This document shows, piece after piece, positions 16,337 through 24,752 of a stretch of DNA of 64,000 nucleotides. Numbering within the stretch: the stretch's first letter is position 1; each line of letters opens with the position of its first letter. The DNA comes from Halostagnicola larsenii XH-48 (GTDB lineage: Archaea; Halobacteriota; Halobacteria; Halobacteriales; Natrialbaceae). The translations under genes and the position numbers were made by a program. Where the stretch lies: the NCBI RefSeq assembly GCF_000517625.1, contig NZ_CP007055.1, forward strand, positions 496,001-560,000, given 5' to 3'. Under the pieces are notes generated by a model. That model worked only from the letters and a program-made list of their open reading frames with translations, was not told the DNA's origin and did not search any database.

Positions 16337-17041
16337 ATGAAATACCTCGACGTGCACCTCTCACAACCTGACTGGATGCTACACCCGATGCAGCGGTTCA
16401 TCCGCGAGACGGATGCGGTCCGCTACGAGGAGCTTCGAACGTGGAACATCGCGGGTCGCGACGACGGCCTCGAGTACGAATTGTTCTACGCCGAAGCCGA
16501 CCGCGGCCCCTACGAAGCGGCGATTGAAGCAGTCGACTCGGTTCGCTGGTACGATCTGACCCCGATCGACGACGACTCGTTTTACGTCTACATTTGTCAG
16601 GAGACCCGCGAGGAGGACGTACGCTGGCGCGAAGCGTTCGCCGCGCTCGATCTCGTCGTCGTGCCGCCGGTTTCCTACGATGCCGAGGCCGCGTTCTACA
16701 TGACGATCGTCGGAGCCGGCGAGGACCTGCGGACGATGCTCGAGGGGCTCCCCGACGAGATCGACGTCACCGTTCGGGCGATTGGGGAGTACGACCGTCG
16801 GCACGCGCCCCTCGGCGGCGACCTCACCGAGCGCCAACTCGAGGCCGTCGCGGTCGCGGCCGACGTCGGCTACTTCGAAATTCCCCGTGAATCCGGCGTC
16901 GACGCCGTCGCCGCTGAACTGAACTGCGCCTCGAGTACGGCCGCAACGCTCCTCCAGAAAGCACAGGCGAGCGTCATGCGACGACTCGTTCGCCGACGCG
17001 GGGAGGGCGTTCGCGGTGACCTCGGTCGAAACGGCGGCTAA
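16337..17041 (+). CDS. Bat-type (HTH-10) transcriptional regulator
   Basis: A 234-residue protein with an N-terminal sensory-like region (about 1-150, with strand-rich segments such as YVYICQETREEDVRWREAF). The C-terminal HTH-10 domain reads LTERQLEAVAVAADVGYFEIPRESGVDAVAAELNCASSTAATLLQKAQASVMRRLV. This domain order is that of the large haloarchaeal Bat-like family (bacterioopsin activator type), although no PAS or GAF domain is present. The ligand and target genes are unknown. A divergent methyltransferase-like gene lies about 145 bp upstream and is a reasonable target. Confidence in the family is high and in the role low. Confidence 0.86.
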   Translation: MKYLDVHLSQPDWMLHPMQRFIRETDAVRYEELRTWNIAGRDDGLEYELFYAEADRGPYEAAIEAVDSVRWYDLTPIDDDSFYVYICQETREEDVRWREAFAALDLVVVPPVSYDAEAAFYMTIVGAGEDLRTMLEGLPDEIDVTVRAIGEYDRRHAPLGGDLTERQLEAVAVAADVGYFEIPRESGVDAVAAELNCASSTAATLLQKAQASVMRRLVRRRGEGVRGDLGRNGG

Positions 17042-17163
17042 CGATCCGGTTCCGGACGGTCGAACACAGGTCGAACCGATCGGACGTTCCGGACCATATT
17101 CGTGGTCACTCAACCGCGTACTGTGATCGAAATACCCATGTTTGCGGAATCGTGCATATCTGC

Positions 17164-17880
17164 ATGAACAGAGCTGAGAAAGCCGCCCTGCAGTTGCGCG
17201 CCGTCGACGTGTTGTGTATGCTCAAGGAAACCCGCACCTACGACGAACTCGAGGCCAAGACCGGCCTACCCGCGGGCGACTTGAACCGATACGTTAACGG
17301 ACACGTGCTTCCGGGAACCGACCGCGCTCGAGCGGTCGTCGAGGATCTGGGCAAGGAGGCCCTCGCCGAGGAACTCGAGGCGCGGATTCGCGTGGATGGC
17401 GAGGGATACGTCGACAACTCCGACGTGGTCTTCGACCAGCCGTTTTTGAACCTCGCCGCGCCGGTCGTCGCCGACAGCTTCGGTTTCGATCGACCTGACG
17501 TCGTCCTGACGGCGGCCACTGACGGCATCACGCTCGCGGCGTCGCTCGCGAGCTACTACGGAACGCGGTGTGCCTACGCGAAGAAACGCAAGGAGACGGC
17601 CGTCGAGGAGTTCATCGAAGCCCGCGAACGCCTCGATTCGGGCATCGAGATCACCTACTACCTCCCCGAATCGTCGATCAACGAGGGCGAGTCGGTGCTG
17701 GTCGTCGACGACCTCATCCGATCGGGCGAGACCCAGGAACTGCTGCTCGACATCGTCGAAACCGCGGGTGCGGACGTGGCCGGCGTCTTCGCGCTGATCG
17801 CGGCGGGAGACGACGGGATCGGACGAGCACGCGGGCGGACCGATTCGGTCGTCGACGCGCTCACCACCGTGCAGGCGTGA
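17164..17880 (+). CDS. gfcR: Sugar-metabolism regulator GfcR (HTH plus PRTase-like domain)
   Basis: A 238-residue protein with an N-terminal helix-turn-helix (about residues 10-55, TYDELEAKTGLPAGDLNRYVNGHVLPG) and a phosphoribosyltransferase-like domain (about 85-220). The latter keeps the PRPP-loop pattern VLVVDDLIRSGETQELLLDIV. In Haloferax, GfcR activates genes for glucose and fructose degradation and was previously misannotated as a PyrE-like protein. The PRTase fold probably senses a metabolite instead of doing catalysis. The ATG at 17164 begins the conserved sequence; an in-frame ATG four codons earlier is possible. No target gene is adjacent. Confidence 0.88.
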   Translation: MNRAEKAALQLRAVDVLCMLKETRTYDELEAKTGLPAGDLNRYVNGHVLPGTDRARAVVEDLGKEALAEELEARIRVDGEGYVDNSDVVFDQPFLNLAAPVVADSFGFDRPDVVLTAATDGITLAASLASYYGTRCAYAKKRKETAVEEFIEARERLDSGIEITYYLPESSINEGESVLVVDDLIRSGETQELLLDIVETAGADVAGVFALIAAGDDGIGRARGRTDSVVDALTTVQA

Positions 17881-17981
17881 GGAGACCTGATCGGGTATCG
17901 CTCGAGCGTGCCGTCTGGGGAGAACTAACATGATGAATCATTAGGTTTATGTGGTTCCCCGCGGACTGTCGAGGTACGACA

Positions 17982-18434
17982 ATGACGAAGACAGTTATCC
18001 TCGGCGTGATCGGCTCCGACGCACACGTCGTCGGCATTACGATCCTCGAGCAGGCGCTGAACGCTGCCGGATTCGACGTTATCAATCTCGGCGTCCAGAG
18101 CTCCCAGCAGGAGTTCGTCGACGCCGCGACGGATCACGATGCCGAAGCTGTACTCGTCTCGTCGCTGTACGGGCACGCCGAGCAGGACTGTCAGGGCTTT
18201 CACGAACGGGTCGCCGACGCGGACCTCGAGGACGTGACGACCTACATCGGGGGCAACCTCTCGGTCGGACAGACCGACTTCGAGGAGACCAAAGAGAAAT
18301 TTCAAAAGATGGGGTTCGACCGCGTCTTCAACTCCGAAACGGATCCGGAGGAGGCGATCGAGGCGCTGCGTGCGGATCTCGATATTCGACCGCCCGAATC
18401 CGAACGCGAGTCGTCGCGAACCGTTTCGGTCTAG
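17982..18434 (+). CDS. mamA: Methylaspartate (glutamate) mutase small subunit, B12-binding
   Basis: The sigma subunit of adenosylcobalamin-dependent glutamate mutase (150 residues), which converts glutamate to 3-methylaspartate with the large epsilon subunit. The cobalamin-binding motif DxHxxG is present (GSDAHVVGITILEQAL, residues about 10-25), followed by GVQSSQQEFVDAA and the SSLYGHAEQDC segment. In haloarchaea this reaction opens the methylaspartate cycle for acetyl-CoA assimilation. The large subunit and methylaspartate ammonia-lyase are not adjacent: the next gene is a convergent uspA. The partner must lie elsewhere. The first in-frame ATG-like start at 17949 is less likely than 17982. 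Confidence 0.9.
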   Translation: MTKTVILGVIGSDAHVVGITILEQALNAAGFDVINLGVQSSQQEFVDAATDHDAEAVLVSSLYGHAEQDCQGFHERVADADLEDVTTYIGGNLSVGQTDFEETKEKFQKMGFDRVFNSETDPEEAIEALRADLDIRPPESERESSRTVSV

Positions 18435-18507
18435 GCCACCGCATGGCCCGGAATCCGTGCTCGCGCTGATACCTTCCGCTCTTTCCTATCACCTTATTCC
18501 CTACCGA

Positions 18508-18942
18508 TCATCGGACGATCGTAATGGGGACTGGCGACCGCCGCGCGACGGTTTCGGCGACGCTTCCAAGCAGGATTCGACTCGCGCCGGTCCGACCGTG
18601 GCTGCCGACGACGATCTGGTCGATCTCGTGTTCTTCGACGTAGTCGACGATCGACCGCGAGATACCGCCGATGACGTGATCCGTGTCGATCTCCACGCCG
18701 CGTTCGGCGGCGAGTTCGGTCGCGTTCTCGAGGATCTGTTCGGCCTGCTGTTCGTGGCGCTGGTAGATCTGTTCGTAGTTGGCCATCACGCCGCCGTCGA
18801 CTCCAGTCGCTGCGTAGAAATCCCCCGGATCGAGCACGTGTAGCGCCGTAATCTCGGCGTCGGGGAACTCATCGACCGCGAATTCGAGGGCGTCGATCGA
18901 GCGATCCGAGTCGTCAACCGGGACGACGATTCGTTTGGACAT
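18508..18942 (-). CDS. Universal stress protein, UspA family
   Basis: A 144-residue single-domain Usp with the Rossmann-like start KRIVVPVDDSDRSIDALEFAV and the ATP-binding end GSHGRTGASRILLGSVAETVARRSPVPITIVR (G-2x-G-9x-G-S/T pattern). ATP binding, and thus an UspFG-like type, is likely. The role is general stress or energy sensing and the partner is unknown. The frame runs open to 19335, but the upstream part is basic and repetitive in character and is the shadow of the L15e region; the ATG at 18942 is the family start. It is convergent with mamA. Confidence 0.9.
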   Translation of the reverse strand: MSKRIVVPVDDSDRSIDALEFAVDEFPDAEITALHVLDPGDFYAATGVDGGVMANYEQIYQRHEQQAEQILENATELAAERGVEIDTDHVIGGISRSIVDYVEEHEIDQIVVGSHGRTGASRILLGSVAETVARRSPVPITIVR

Positions 18943-19127
18943 ACGCGAAACGACGGACGGGACCAAAATAAGTGTCCGCCTGATTTCCCGGCCGCTGGGT
19001 GAATTCGGAACGCGGTCGCGCGATTCGCCACGCTTCGATATCGCTTGCGTGTCGCGCCCGGAACTGGTGTCGTCACTCGAGACGAGAACGTCGACAGTAG
19101 TAACCCGCGGAAAAAGCGCCGCCTCAG

Positions 19128-19718
19128 TTACTTTGCGCCGCCACGACCGCCGTTGTTCGACGGACGGACCTTCTCTGCGCCCTTGCCGCGGGTGTTGAGG
19201 CCGCGGTTCGAGGAGCCTGCGTTGGTGAGACCGCGGAACGCGCGGTTCGTGTGGTCGTCGTCGCAGATCCAACTGAGGTCGTCGTCGTTCTCGATCGCCG
19301 GGTGGTTCGGATCGACGAGGATCACTTCGAACCACTTCTGGCTGCCGTCTTCCCCGACCCAGTAGCTGTTGAGCACCCGCATGTTGGGGTACTTTCGGGA
19401 GACGCGCTCTTCACCCATCCGCTGGATGTTCTTGCGTCGACCGATCCGGTTGACGCCCTGGCGTTTCGTTCGTCGGCCAGCCTTGTGTCGCTGCTTTCGG
19501 GCCGTTCCCTTGCGGACGGAAACGCGTGCGAGGACGATCCCCTGTTTGGCCTTGTAGCCGAGTTCGCGCGCCTTGTCCAGTCGCGTTGGGCGCTCGATTC
19601 GCTCGATTGCGCCCTGCTCGCGCCAGTCCTGTTTTCGCTGCCACTGCAGTTCGCCGAGCTTTCCGTCGCCCGGGTTCTTCCATGCCTCCTTGATGTGGGA
19701 GTAGAAGCTTCGTGCCAT
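19128..19718 (-). CDS. rpl15e: 50S ribosomal protein L15e
   Basis: Archaeal/eukaryal-type ribosomal protein eL15 (196 residues, the normal length), a component of the large subunit that binds 23S rRNA. Typical segments are MARSFYSHIKEAWKNP, RPTRLDKARELGYKAKQGIVLARVSVRKGTARKQRHKAG and the C-terminal SSNRGLNTRGKGAEKVRPS. The protein is strongly basic, which stands out in this acidic proteome. It lies between uspA and ftsZ1 on the same strand, with about 190 bp to the uspA start and about 220 bp to the ftsZ1 stop, so it probably has its own promoter; a TATA-like TATAAG (read on the minus strand as CTTATA) is present near 19874. Confidence 0.96.
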   Translation of the reverse strand: MARSFYSHIKEAWKNPGDGKLGELQWQRKQDWREQGAIERIERPTRLDKARELGYKAKQGIVLARVSVRKGTARKQRHKAGRRTKRQGVNRIGRRKNIQRMGEERVSRKYPNMRVLNSYWVGEDGSQKWFEVILVDPNHPAIENDDDLSWICDDDHTNRAFRGLTNAGSSNRGLNTRGKGAEKVRPSNNGGRGGAK

Positions 19719-19939
19719 TGTGTTTTGCTGCGGGCGTTTCCTGGTTCAGAACTCGAGAGGATCTCTCGCGTTCCACATTCCGACCTGTGACTTCCGACCT
19801 GTGACGTGTGTCGAACAGGTGCCCGCTGTCGCCCGCGGACCAGCGAGTCGTCTGCAACTATCCAACTTGCGAGTATAAGGGCTTCGAAGCGTCACGCCTC
19901 GAGTCGTGGGTTCGAACCACACGGCCCGCGCTCGGAGAA

Positions 19940-21079
19940 TCAGTCGACGAAGTCGATGTCTTCTTCCTCTGCGCCCTGTGGCTGGACGGCCTCGCCGTCC
20001 GGTCGACCGTAGATCTGCGGCGATTCGACGCCGGTCACGACGATCATAGTTCGCATGCTACCCTCGAGGCTCTCGTCGATCGAGGTCCCCCAGATGATGC
20101 GCGCGTCGGGATCGATCCGATCGTAGATCTCCTCGACGACGCCTTCTGCTTCTTCGATCGACATATCGTTGCCGCCGGTGACGTTGACGAGCGCGGAGCT
20201 CGCCCCGGAAATGTCGACGTCGAGCAGCGGCGAGCGCAGCGCGGTCTTGACCGAGTCCTCGGCCTTGGCTTCGGAGTCGGCCTCGCCGAGGCCGATCATC
20301 GCAACGCCGCCCCGTTCCATCACGGTGCGAACGTCGGCGAAGTCCAGGTTGACGAGTCCGGGTTTCGTGATGAGTTCCGTGATTCCCTTGACCGAGCGCA
20401 TCAGGACCTCGTCGCTAACCTTGAACGCCTGTTTAACCGGCAGTTTGCCGACCGAATCGAGCAGGCGGTCGTTGGGAACGACGATGACCGTATCAGAAAC
20501 GTCGCGAAGCCGCTCGAGGCCCGCCTCGGCGTTCGTTCGCCGAACCTCGCCTTCCGCGGTGAACGGCGTCGTGACGATCGAAATCGTGAGCGCGCCGGAT
20601 TCGCGAGCCGCCTTCGCGACGACGGGGGCCGAGCCGGTTCCCGTTCCGCCGCCCAGTCCCGCCGTGACGAACACCATGTCGGAGCCGTCGATCGCGTCGT
20701 AGATGTCCTGTTGGCTCTCGAGGGCAGCCTCTTCGCCGACCTGCGGGAGCGAGCCGGCTCCGCGGCCGCCGGTCTTTTGCTCGCCCATCAGGATCTTCGT
20801 ATCGGCTTCGATTTCGACGAGGTGCTGGACGTCGGTGTTCGCCGCGACCAGTTTCGCACCGTGGATTCCCTCTTCCCCCATCCGATTGACGGTGTTTCCG
20901 CCAGCGCCGCCACAGCCGACGACTGTAATATCAGTCTGGAGATCGTCGAGTACGTCGAGTAGTTCGTCGTCGGTCATCGTCCCCGAAGTATTGCCGTCGA
21001 CGGGCTCGGCCTCATCGGGGAGATGATCAGGCTCCCCATCCTCGGCCTCGTCGATAGCATCGTCGATTATAGAGTCCAT
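19940..21079 (-). CDS. ftsZ1: Cell division protein FtsZ, FtsZ1 type
   Basis: Tubulin-superfamily GTPase (379 residues) that polymerises at mid-cell. The N-terminal acidic tail [21 protein letters not shown] resembles FtsZ1 and not FtsZ2. GTP-binding elements are [13 protein letters not shown] (about 55-67) and the tubulin signature [10 protein letters not shown] at 141-150; the T7-loop region is in the middle ([11 protein letters not shown]). In Haloferax FtsZ1 positions the ring and recruits FtsZ2 and SepF. The C-terminus ends in a short acidic stretch (EEEDIDFVD). The start codon lies inside a perfect 9-bp inverted repeat, a possible control site. It is followed on the same strand by L15e. 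Confidence 0.95.
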   Translation of the reverse strand: MDSIIDDAIDEAEDGEPDHLPDEAEPVDGNTSGTMTDDELLDVLDDLQTDITVVGCGGAGGNTVNRMGEEGIHGAKLVAANTDVQHLVEIEADTKILMGEQKTGGRGAGSLPQVGEEAALESQQDIYDAIDGSDMVFVTAGLGGGTGTGSAPVVAKAARESGALTISIVTTPFTAEGEVRRTNAEAGLERLRDVSDTVIVVPNDRLLDSVGKLPVKQAFKVSDEVLMRSVKGITELITKPGLVNLDFADVRTVMERGGVAMIGLGEADSEAKAEDSVKTALRSPLLDVDISGASSALVNVTGGNDMSIEEAEGVVEEIYDRIDPDARIIWGTSIDESLEGSMRTMIVVTGVESPQIYGRPDGEAVQPQGAEEEDIDFVD

Positions 21080-21114
21080 CCTTGCCCTTGACTTAAGGAT
21101 GGAGCATAATTACC
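21075..21114 (-). promoter_or_regulatory. ftsZ1 promoter with perfect inverted repeat across the start codon
   Basis: TCCATCCTT (21075-21083) and AAGGATGGA (21095-21103) are perfect 9-bp inverted arms 11 bp apart. The ftsZ1 ATG is 21079-21077 on the minus strand, inside one arm. An AT-rich TATA-like stretch (GTAATTATG on the minus strand, about 21106-21114) lies just upstream, so the repeat would cover the transcription start. It could act as an operator or as an mRNA hairpin hiding the start. Confidence 0.5.
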
Positions 21115-21193
21115 TTTCCCCTACACGTCAGCCGAATGTCTGACGCGGTAATACCCGCTTACGTGTTGGTTTCTTGATCGAGAAACTGCGGTC

Positions 21194-22702
21194 TCAGTCG
21201 AGCTGTAAGCAGATCTTACCGTCGCCGTGATCGATTGACACCGGAAACCGACGTGTTCGATCAGTGCGAACCTCTTCGGGATTGATAGCTTTTCCGTCGA
21301 CGGTCACCGACGAGCCGTTCGCGAGCGCGCCGAACTTGGGTCCTTCCGGCACGCCCGCCTCGGCGGCGAGCGCCGGATCGAACGCGCGCTCCTCGGCGAC
21401 GACCGCGTCGTCCTCGAGTCGGACCCGATCGTACTTCTCCTCGAGAACGTCGGCGAGCGATTCGACCAGCGCCGGCGGCACTCCCTCAGACGGGACGGCC
21501 GCGGTCGACCCGACTCGGCTGCCTCCGTTCTCGGTCGCGAACGCGACGGTGGCCGCCTCCACGCAGCGTCGGACGCGCTCGGGATCGATACTTTCTGCGG
21601 TATCGAGCAACTCCGCGGGGAGATCGACGATCGAGAACGCCTCGCCGTCCGCGTCGTCGTCTCCGCTGCCGTCCCCGCTGCTGTCCTCGAGCGACACTCG
21701 CCTGTCGCCGAACCTGATTCCCTCCTCGACGGAGCCGAGTGCCGACTCGATCGCTCGGACGAGTTCGAGCGGCCGGTCGCCGACTTCCCTGAGCCACGTT
21801 TCGCTGACGATTTCGTAGTCCAGATCGTCGATAACCCGCTCGATCGTCGGCCACGTTCCCTCGAGGATGGCCAGTTCGGCCCCGCTGGCTTCGAATGCGG
21901 CCTCGATCACGTCGCGGTGTTCGTCAGGGTCGCCCATGGCCTCGAGCGCCCACTCCGAGGCGATGTGGCCGACGGCCCACGGGGTTTGCTCGACGATGCG
22001 CTGGTAGCGCGGGACGTAGTGGTTGCCGCCGAAGCCGACGACCTGTCGCTCGCGGTGGGGCGTGACACAGCCGTCTCCCGCCGTTCCGTCTTCCGCCGTA
22101 GAGCGGTCGGCCGCGCCGAGTTCGAGGATCGATTGAGCGACGGCGCGGGCTCCGTCGGGGTCGTTCCACTGGGTTTCGTCGCTGCCGAGTTCGACGAACA
22201 GCGACGGGCAGCCGACCGCCGTCGGCCCGTGATGGGTACACTCCATTCCAACGTCGTACTCCGCCGGAGCGTACGTCTCGAACGCCTCGAGCAACCGAGC
22301 CAGCGCATTCGGTGCGGCCGCAGCCAGTGCGTCGCGCTCGCCGCCGTACTCGGCCGGCCCGAAGTTCCCCGTGAAGTGCCCCGTCAGCAGCGACCCGGTA
22401 TCGCCGGCGTGGCGCGAGGCGAACACAAGCAGGTCGGGTTCGTCGGTGAAGATCTCCGCGGGCCGCTCGAGGTCGATGTGTAGTTCGTCGAACGAGCGCA
22501 GTTCGAATCCGTCGGTCCGGTAGTAGGTGCCGCCGCCGTTTGCGTCCGGCCGCGACTCGTCTTCGAGGACCTCCCAGTCCCGTTCTTCGCGAAGAAACGA
22601 ACAGATGTGGGTCGACGCGACGTCGGCCCGACTTTCGACGATGGCGATCACGCCACTCAGTCGGGCGTCGTCGATTGAATACGTGACGCTTTCGGGTAGC
22701 AC
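21194..22702 (-). CDS. dtdA: D-aminoacyl-tRNA deacylase, archaeal GEK1/DTD2 type
   Basis: A 502-residue Zn-dependent DtdA that removes D-amino acids from mischarged tRNA. The first 270 residues match the family: LRSFDELHIDLERP, LLVFASRHAG, LTGHFTGNFGPAEYGG, YDVGMECTHHGPTAVGCPSLFVELGSDETQWNDPDGARAVAQSILEL and VVGFGGNHYVPR. The remaining 230 residues are a second, acidic part (including an Asp/Gly-rich linker around 340-355) that is longer than the minimal enzyme; haloarchaeal versions commonly carry such an extension. The N-terminal start is uncertain, since GVIAIVESRAD resembles the usual N-terminus and begins about 16 residues in. It is followed at 43 bp by a CaCA exchanger on the same strand. 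Confidence 0.9.
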   Translation of the reverse strand: MLPESVTYSIDDARLSGVIAIVESRADVASTHICSFLREERDWEVLEDESRPDANGGGTYYRTDGFELRSFDELHIDLERPAEIFTDEPDLLVFASRHAGDTGSLLTGHFTGNFGPAEYGGERDALAAAAPNALARLLEAFETYAPAEYDVGMECTHHGPTAVGCPSLFVELGSDETQWNDPDGARAVAQSILELGAADRSTAEDGTAGDGCVTPHRERQVVGFGGNHYVPRYQRIVEQTPWAVGHIASEWALEAMGDPDEHRDVIEAAFEASGAELAILEGTWPTIERVIDDLDYEIVSETWLREVGDRPLELVRAIESALGSVEEGIRFGDRRVSLEDSSGDGSGDDDADGEAFSIVDLPAELLDTAESIDPERVRRCVEAATVAFATENGGSRVGSTAAVPSEGVPPALVESLADVLEEKYDRVRLEDDAVVAEERAFDPALAAEAGVPEGPKFGALANGSSVTVDGKAINPEEVRTDRTRRFPVSIDHGDGKICLQLD

Positions 22703-22744
22703 GCTCGAGCGGCCAGCCGACCCGAAATCACTGCGGCCGGAAGT

Positions 22745-23695
22745 TCACTGCGCCAAGAAGTAGACGAACCCGGCGTATCCGGCGACGAGCGCGATCCCGT
22801 CGAGTCTCGTCAGCGTCCGTCCGTAGCGCATCATCGCGACTAACACGAGGGTGAAGACGATGAGTGCGGGAAACTCGAACTGGATCGTACTCGTCGCGAT
22901 CTGGATCGGGGTGATGAGCGCAACGATGCCGAGGACGGCCAACACGTTGTAGATGTTCGACCCGACGACGTTGCCGATCGCGAACTCGGTCTCGCCTCGA
23001 GCCGCGCCGATCGCCGAGGCCGCAAGCTCGGGGAGGGAGGTTCCGACGGCGAGCACCGTCAGCGCGATGAACAGCTCCGAGAATCCGAACTCCCGCAGGA
23101 GCTCCGTCCCGCCCTCGACGAGCCACCGCGACCCGACGACGAGCGCGATCAGGCCGACGAGGACGAACGCGATATCGGTGAGCGCGATCCCGTCGCCTGC
23201 GGCGGGCTTGTCGCCCATCGACGCTGAATCGGCGTTCGTCGAATAGACGAGATAGGCGGTAAAGCCGGCGAGGACTACGACGAAGAGCGCTCCCTCGAGC
23301 CGGCTGATGACTCCGTCCAGTCCGACGCCGACGAGCAAGACGGCGGCCAGGACCATGAACGGGACGTGTCGCTTCATCGCGATCTCGCTGACCGAAAGTG
23401 GCTTGATCAGAGCGGAGACGCCCAAAACCAGCCCGATGTTCGCGATATTCGACCCGAGGACGGTGCCGAGCCCGATGTCGGTCGAGTCGTCGAACACGCC
23501 GGTGATCGCCACGAAGAGTTCGGGGGCGGTGGTCGCGAACGCGATGACTGTCACGCCGACCGTCGCGGCCCGGAGGCCGATTCCGAGCGCGAGCCGCCCC
23601 GCGCCAGCGACGAGCAGCTCCGCACCCGCATACAGGGCGACGATACCGGCGGCGAGCAAGGCGAGGGGGACGAGAAGCTCCGAACCGGCGAGCAT
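22745..23695 (-). CDS. Sodium/calcium exchanger, CaCA family
   Basis: A 316-residue cation/Ca2+ antiporter with about ten transmembrane segments in two inverted halves. Each half holds the alpha repeat: VTVIAFATTAPELFVAITG with GTVLGSNIANIGLVLG in the first, and LTVLAVGTSLPELAASAIG with GNVVGSNIYNVLAVLG in the second. Acidic residues in the PE motifs coordinate the ion. A short charged loop (residues about 150-165, NADSASMGDKPAAGDG) joins the halves. The ATG at 23695 gives the family length; the longer frame upstream (to 23842) is basic and non-conserved. The probable role is Ca2+ extrusion driven by Na+ in a high-salt cell. Confidence 0.92.
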   Translation of the reverse strand: MLAGSELLVPLALLAAGIVALYAGAELLVAGAGRLALGIGLRAATVGVTVIAFATTAPELFVAITGVFDDSTDIGLGTVLGSNIANIGLVLGVSALIKPLSVSEIAMKRHVPFMVLAAVLLVGVGLDGVISRLEGALFVVVLAGFTAYLVYSTNADSASMGDKPAAGDGIALTDIAFVLVGLIALVVGSRWLVEGGTELLREFGFSELFIALTVLAVGTSLPELAASAIGAARGETEFAIGNVVGSNIYNVLAVLGIVALITPIQIATSTIQFEFPALIVFTLVLVAMMRYGRTLTRLDGIALVAGYAGFVYFLAQ

Positions 23696-23864
23696 GGCAC
23701 CGGCTACTCGAGAACGGGGCATAAGCCGTCCGAAATGTATCGTCCGAACCGGGCGTCTTCTCGAGGGCAGCGACGACGCCCGACGAACACGCCGCTCACA
23801 CGGCGATGAACAGGCAGGATACATCGAGACGGTTCCACGCACGAACGCGTCGAAGTCACACCGG

Positions 23865-23870
23865 TTATAT
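23865..23870 (+). promoter_or_regulatory. TATA-like box for aroE
   Basis: TTATAT about 25 bp before the ATG at 23893. It predicts a leaderless aroE transcript and rules out the upstream in-frame starts. Confidence 0.5.
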
Positions 23871-23892
23871 TCCCGCCGTCACGAGCGTTGGT

Positions 23893-24693
23893 ATGCACGT
23901 CTTCGGTCTCATCGGCAATCCGGTCGGTCACTCGCTCTCGCCGCCAATGCACGAGGCGGCCTACGACGAACTCGGCCTCGAGGGACGGTACGTCACGTTC
24001 GAACCCGATCCAGACGACCTCGGATCCGCGCTCGAGGGTGCGGACGCACTCGGCGTTCGCGGGCTGAACGTAACGATCCCGTTCAAACAGGACGTCCTCG
24101 AACTCGTCGAGCCGGATGACCTCGCGAGCCGCATCAGGGCCGTCAACACGATCGACTTCTCCGGATCGACGCCGACGGGTCACAACACCGACGCGGTCGG
24201 CGCGATCAGGGCGCTTCGGGATCACGAGATCGCCCTCGAGGACGCTCGAGCGGTGGTCGTCGGTGCCGGCGGAGCCGGACGCGCGATCGCCTTCGGGCTG
24301 GCCGATGCCGGTGCGACCGTCGACATCGCGAACCGCACGGAGTCGACCGCCCACGAGCTGGCCGATTCGGTGTCGGGCGCGACGGGTCACGGCCTCGAGT
24401 CGCTCGACGACTTGCTCTCGACGGCCGACGTGGTGATCAACGCGACGAGCGTCGGGATGGAATCCGACGAGACGCCGATCCCGGCCGACGCGCTCCACGG
24501 CGAGTTGACGGTCATGGACGCGGTCTATCGCCCGCTCGAGACGAAGCTGCTTCGCGATGCCGGGGCGGTCGGGGCGACGACGGTAGACGGCGCGTGGATG
24601 CTGCTCTACCAGGGCGTCGAAGCGCTCGAGATCTGGACCGGCGAGGACGCTCCCGTCGCGGCGATGAACGAGGCGCTTCGAGGACGGCTGTAG
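23893..24693 (+). CDS. aroE: Shikimate dehydrogenase
   Basis: NADPH-dependent AroE (266 residues) reducing 3-dehydroshikimate to shikimate in the chorismate pathway. The N-terminal substrate-binding domain has [21 protein letters not shown] and [14 protein letters not shown] (catalytic Lys), then [20 protein letters not shown] (conserved Asp). The cofactor domain has the dinucleotide motif [16 protein letters not shown] and [11 protein letters not shown]. The length is normal. Chorismate made through this enzyme would feed the pabB-pabA-pabC operon 1 kb downstream, but the two are separated by an unrelated gene and may not be co-regulated. Confidence 0.95.
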   Translation: MHVFGLIGNPVGHSLSPPMHEAAYDELGLEGRYVTFEPDPDDLGSALEGADALGVRGLNVTIPFKQDVLELVEPDDLASRIRAVNTIDFSGSTPTGHNTDAVGAIRALRDHEIALEDARAVVVGAGGAGRAIAFGLADAGATVDIANRTESTAHELADSVSGATGHGLESLDDLLSTADVVINATSVGMESDETPIPADALHGELTVMDAVYRPLETKLLRDAGAVGATTVDGAWMLLYQGVEALEIWTGEDAPVAAMNEALRGRL

Positions 24694-24720
24694 GCAGGCG
24701 GTTCTCTCTGGATCGAACGG

Positions 24721-24728
24721 GTTTAAGT
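24721..24728 (+). promoter_or_regulatory. TATA-like box for the HHH protein gene
   Basis: GTTTAAGT about 26-32 bp before the ATG at 24753 supports this start over the earlier in-frame starts inside aroE. Confidence 0.45.
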
Positions 24729-24752
24729 GAGCGAATCAACAATGTTCGGTTA

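Noticed and set aside
18508-19335. 275-codon version of the UspA gene
   Set aside because: The N-terminal extension is antisense-like, overlaps the L15e gene and is non-conserved in character.
19906-19920. T-loop-like GTGGGTTCGAACCAC suggesting a tRNA
   Set aside because: No matching acceptor stem, D arm or anticodon arm within 90 bases on either strand, and the loop/stem lengths are wrong.
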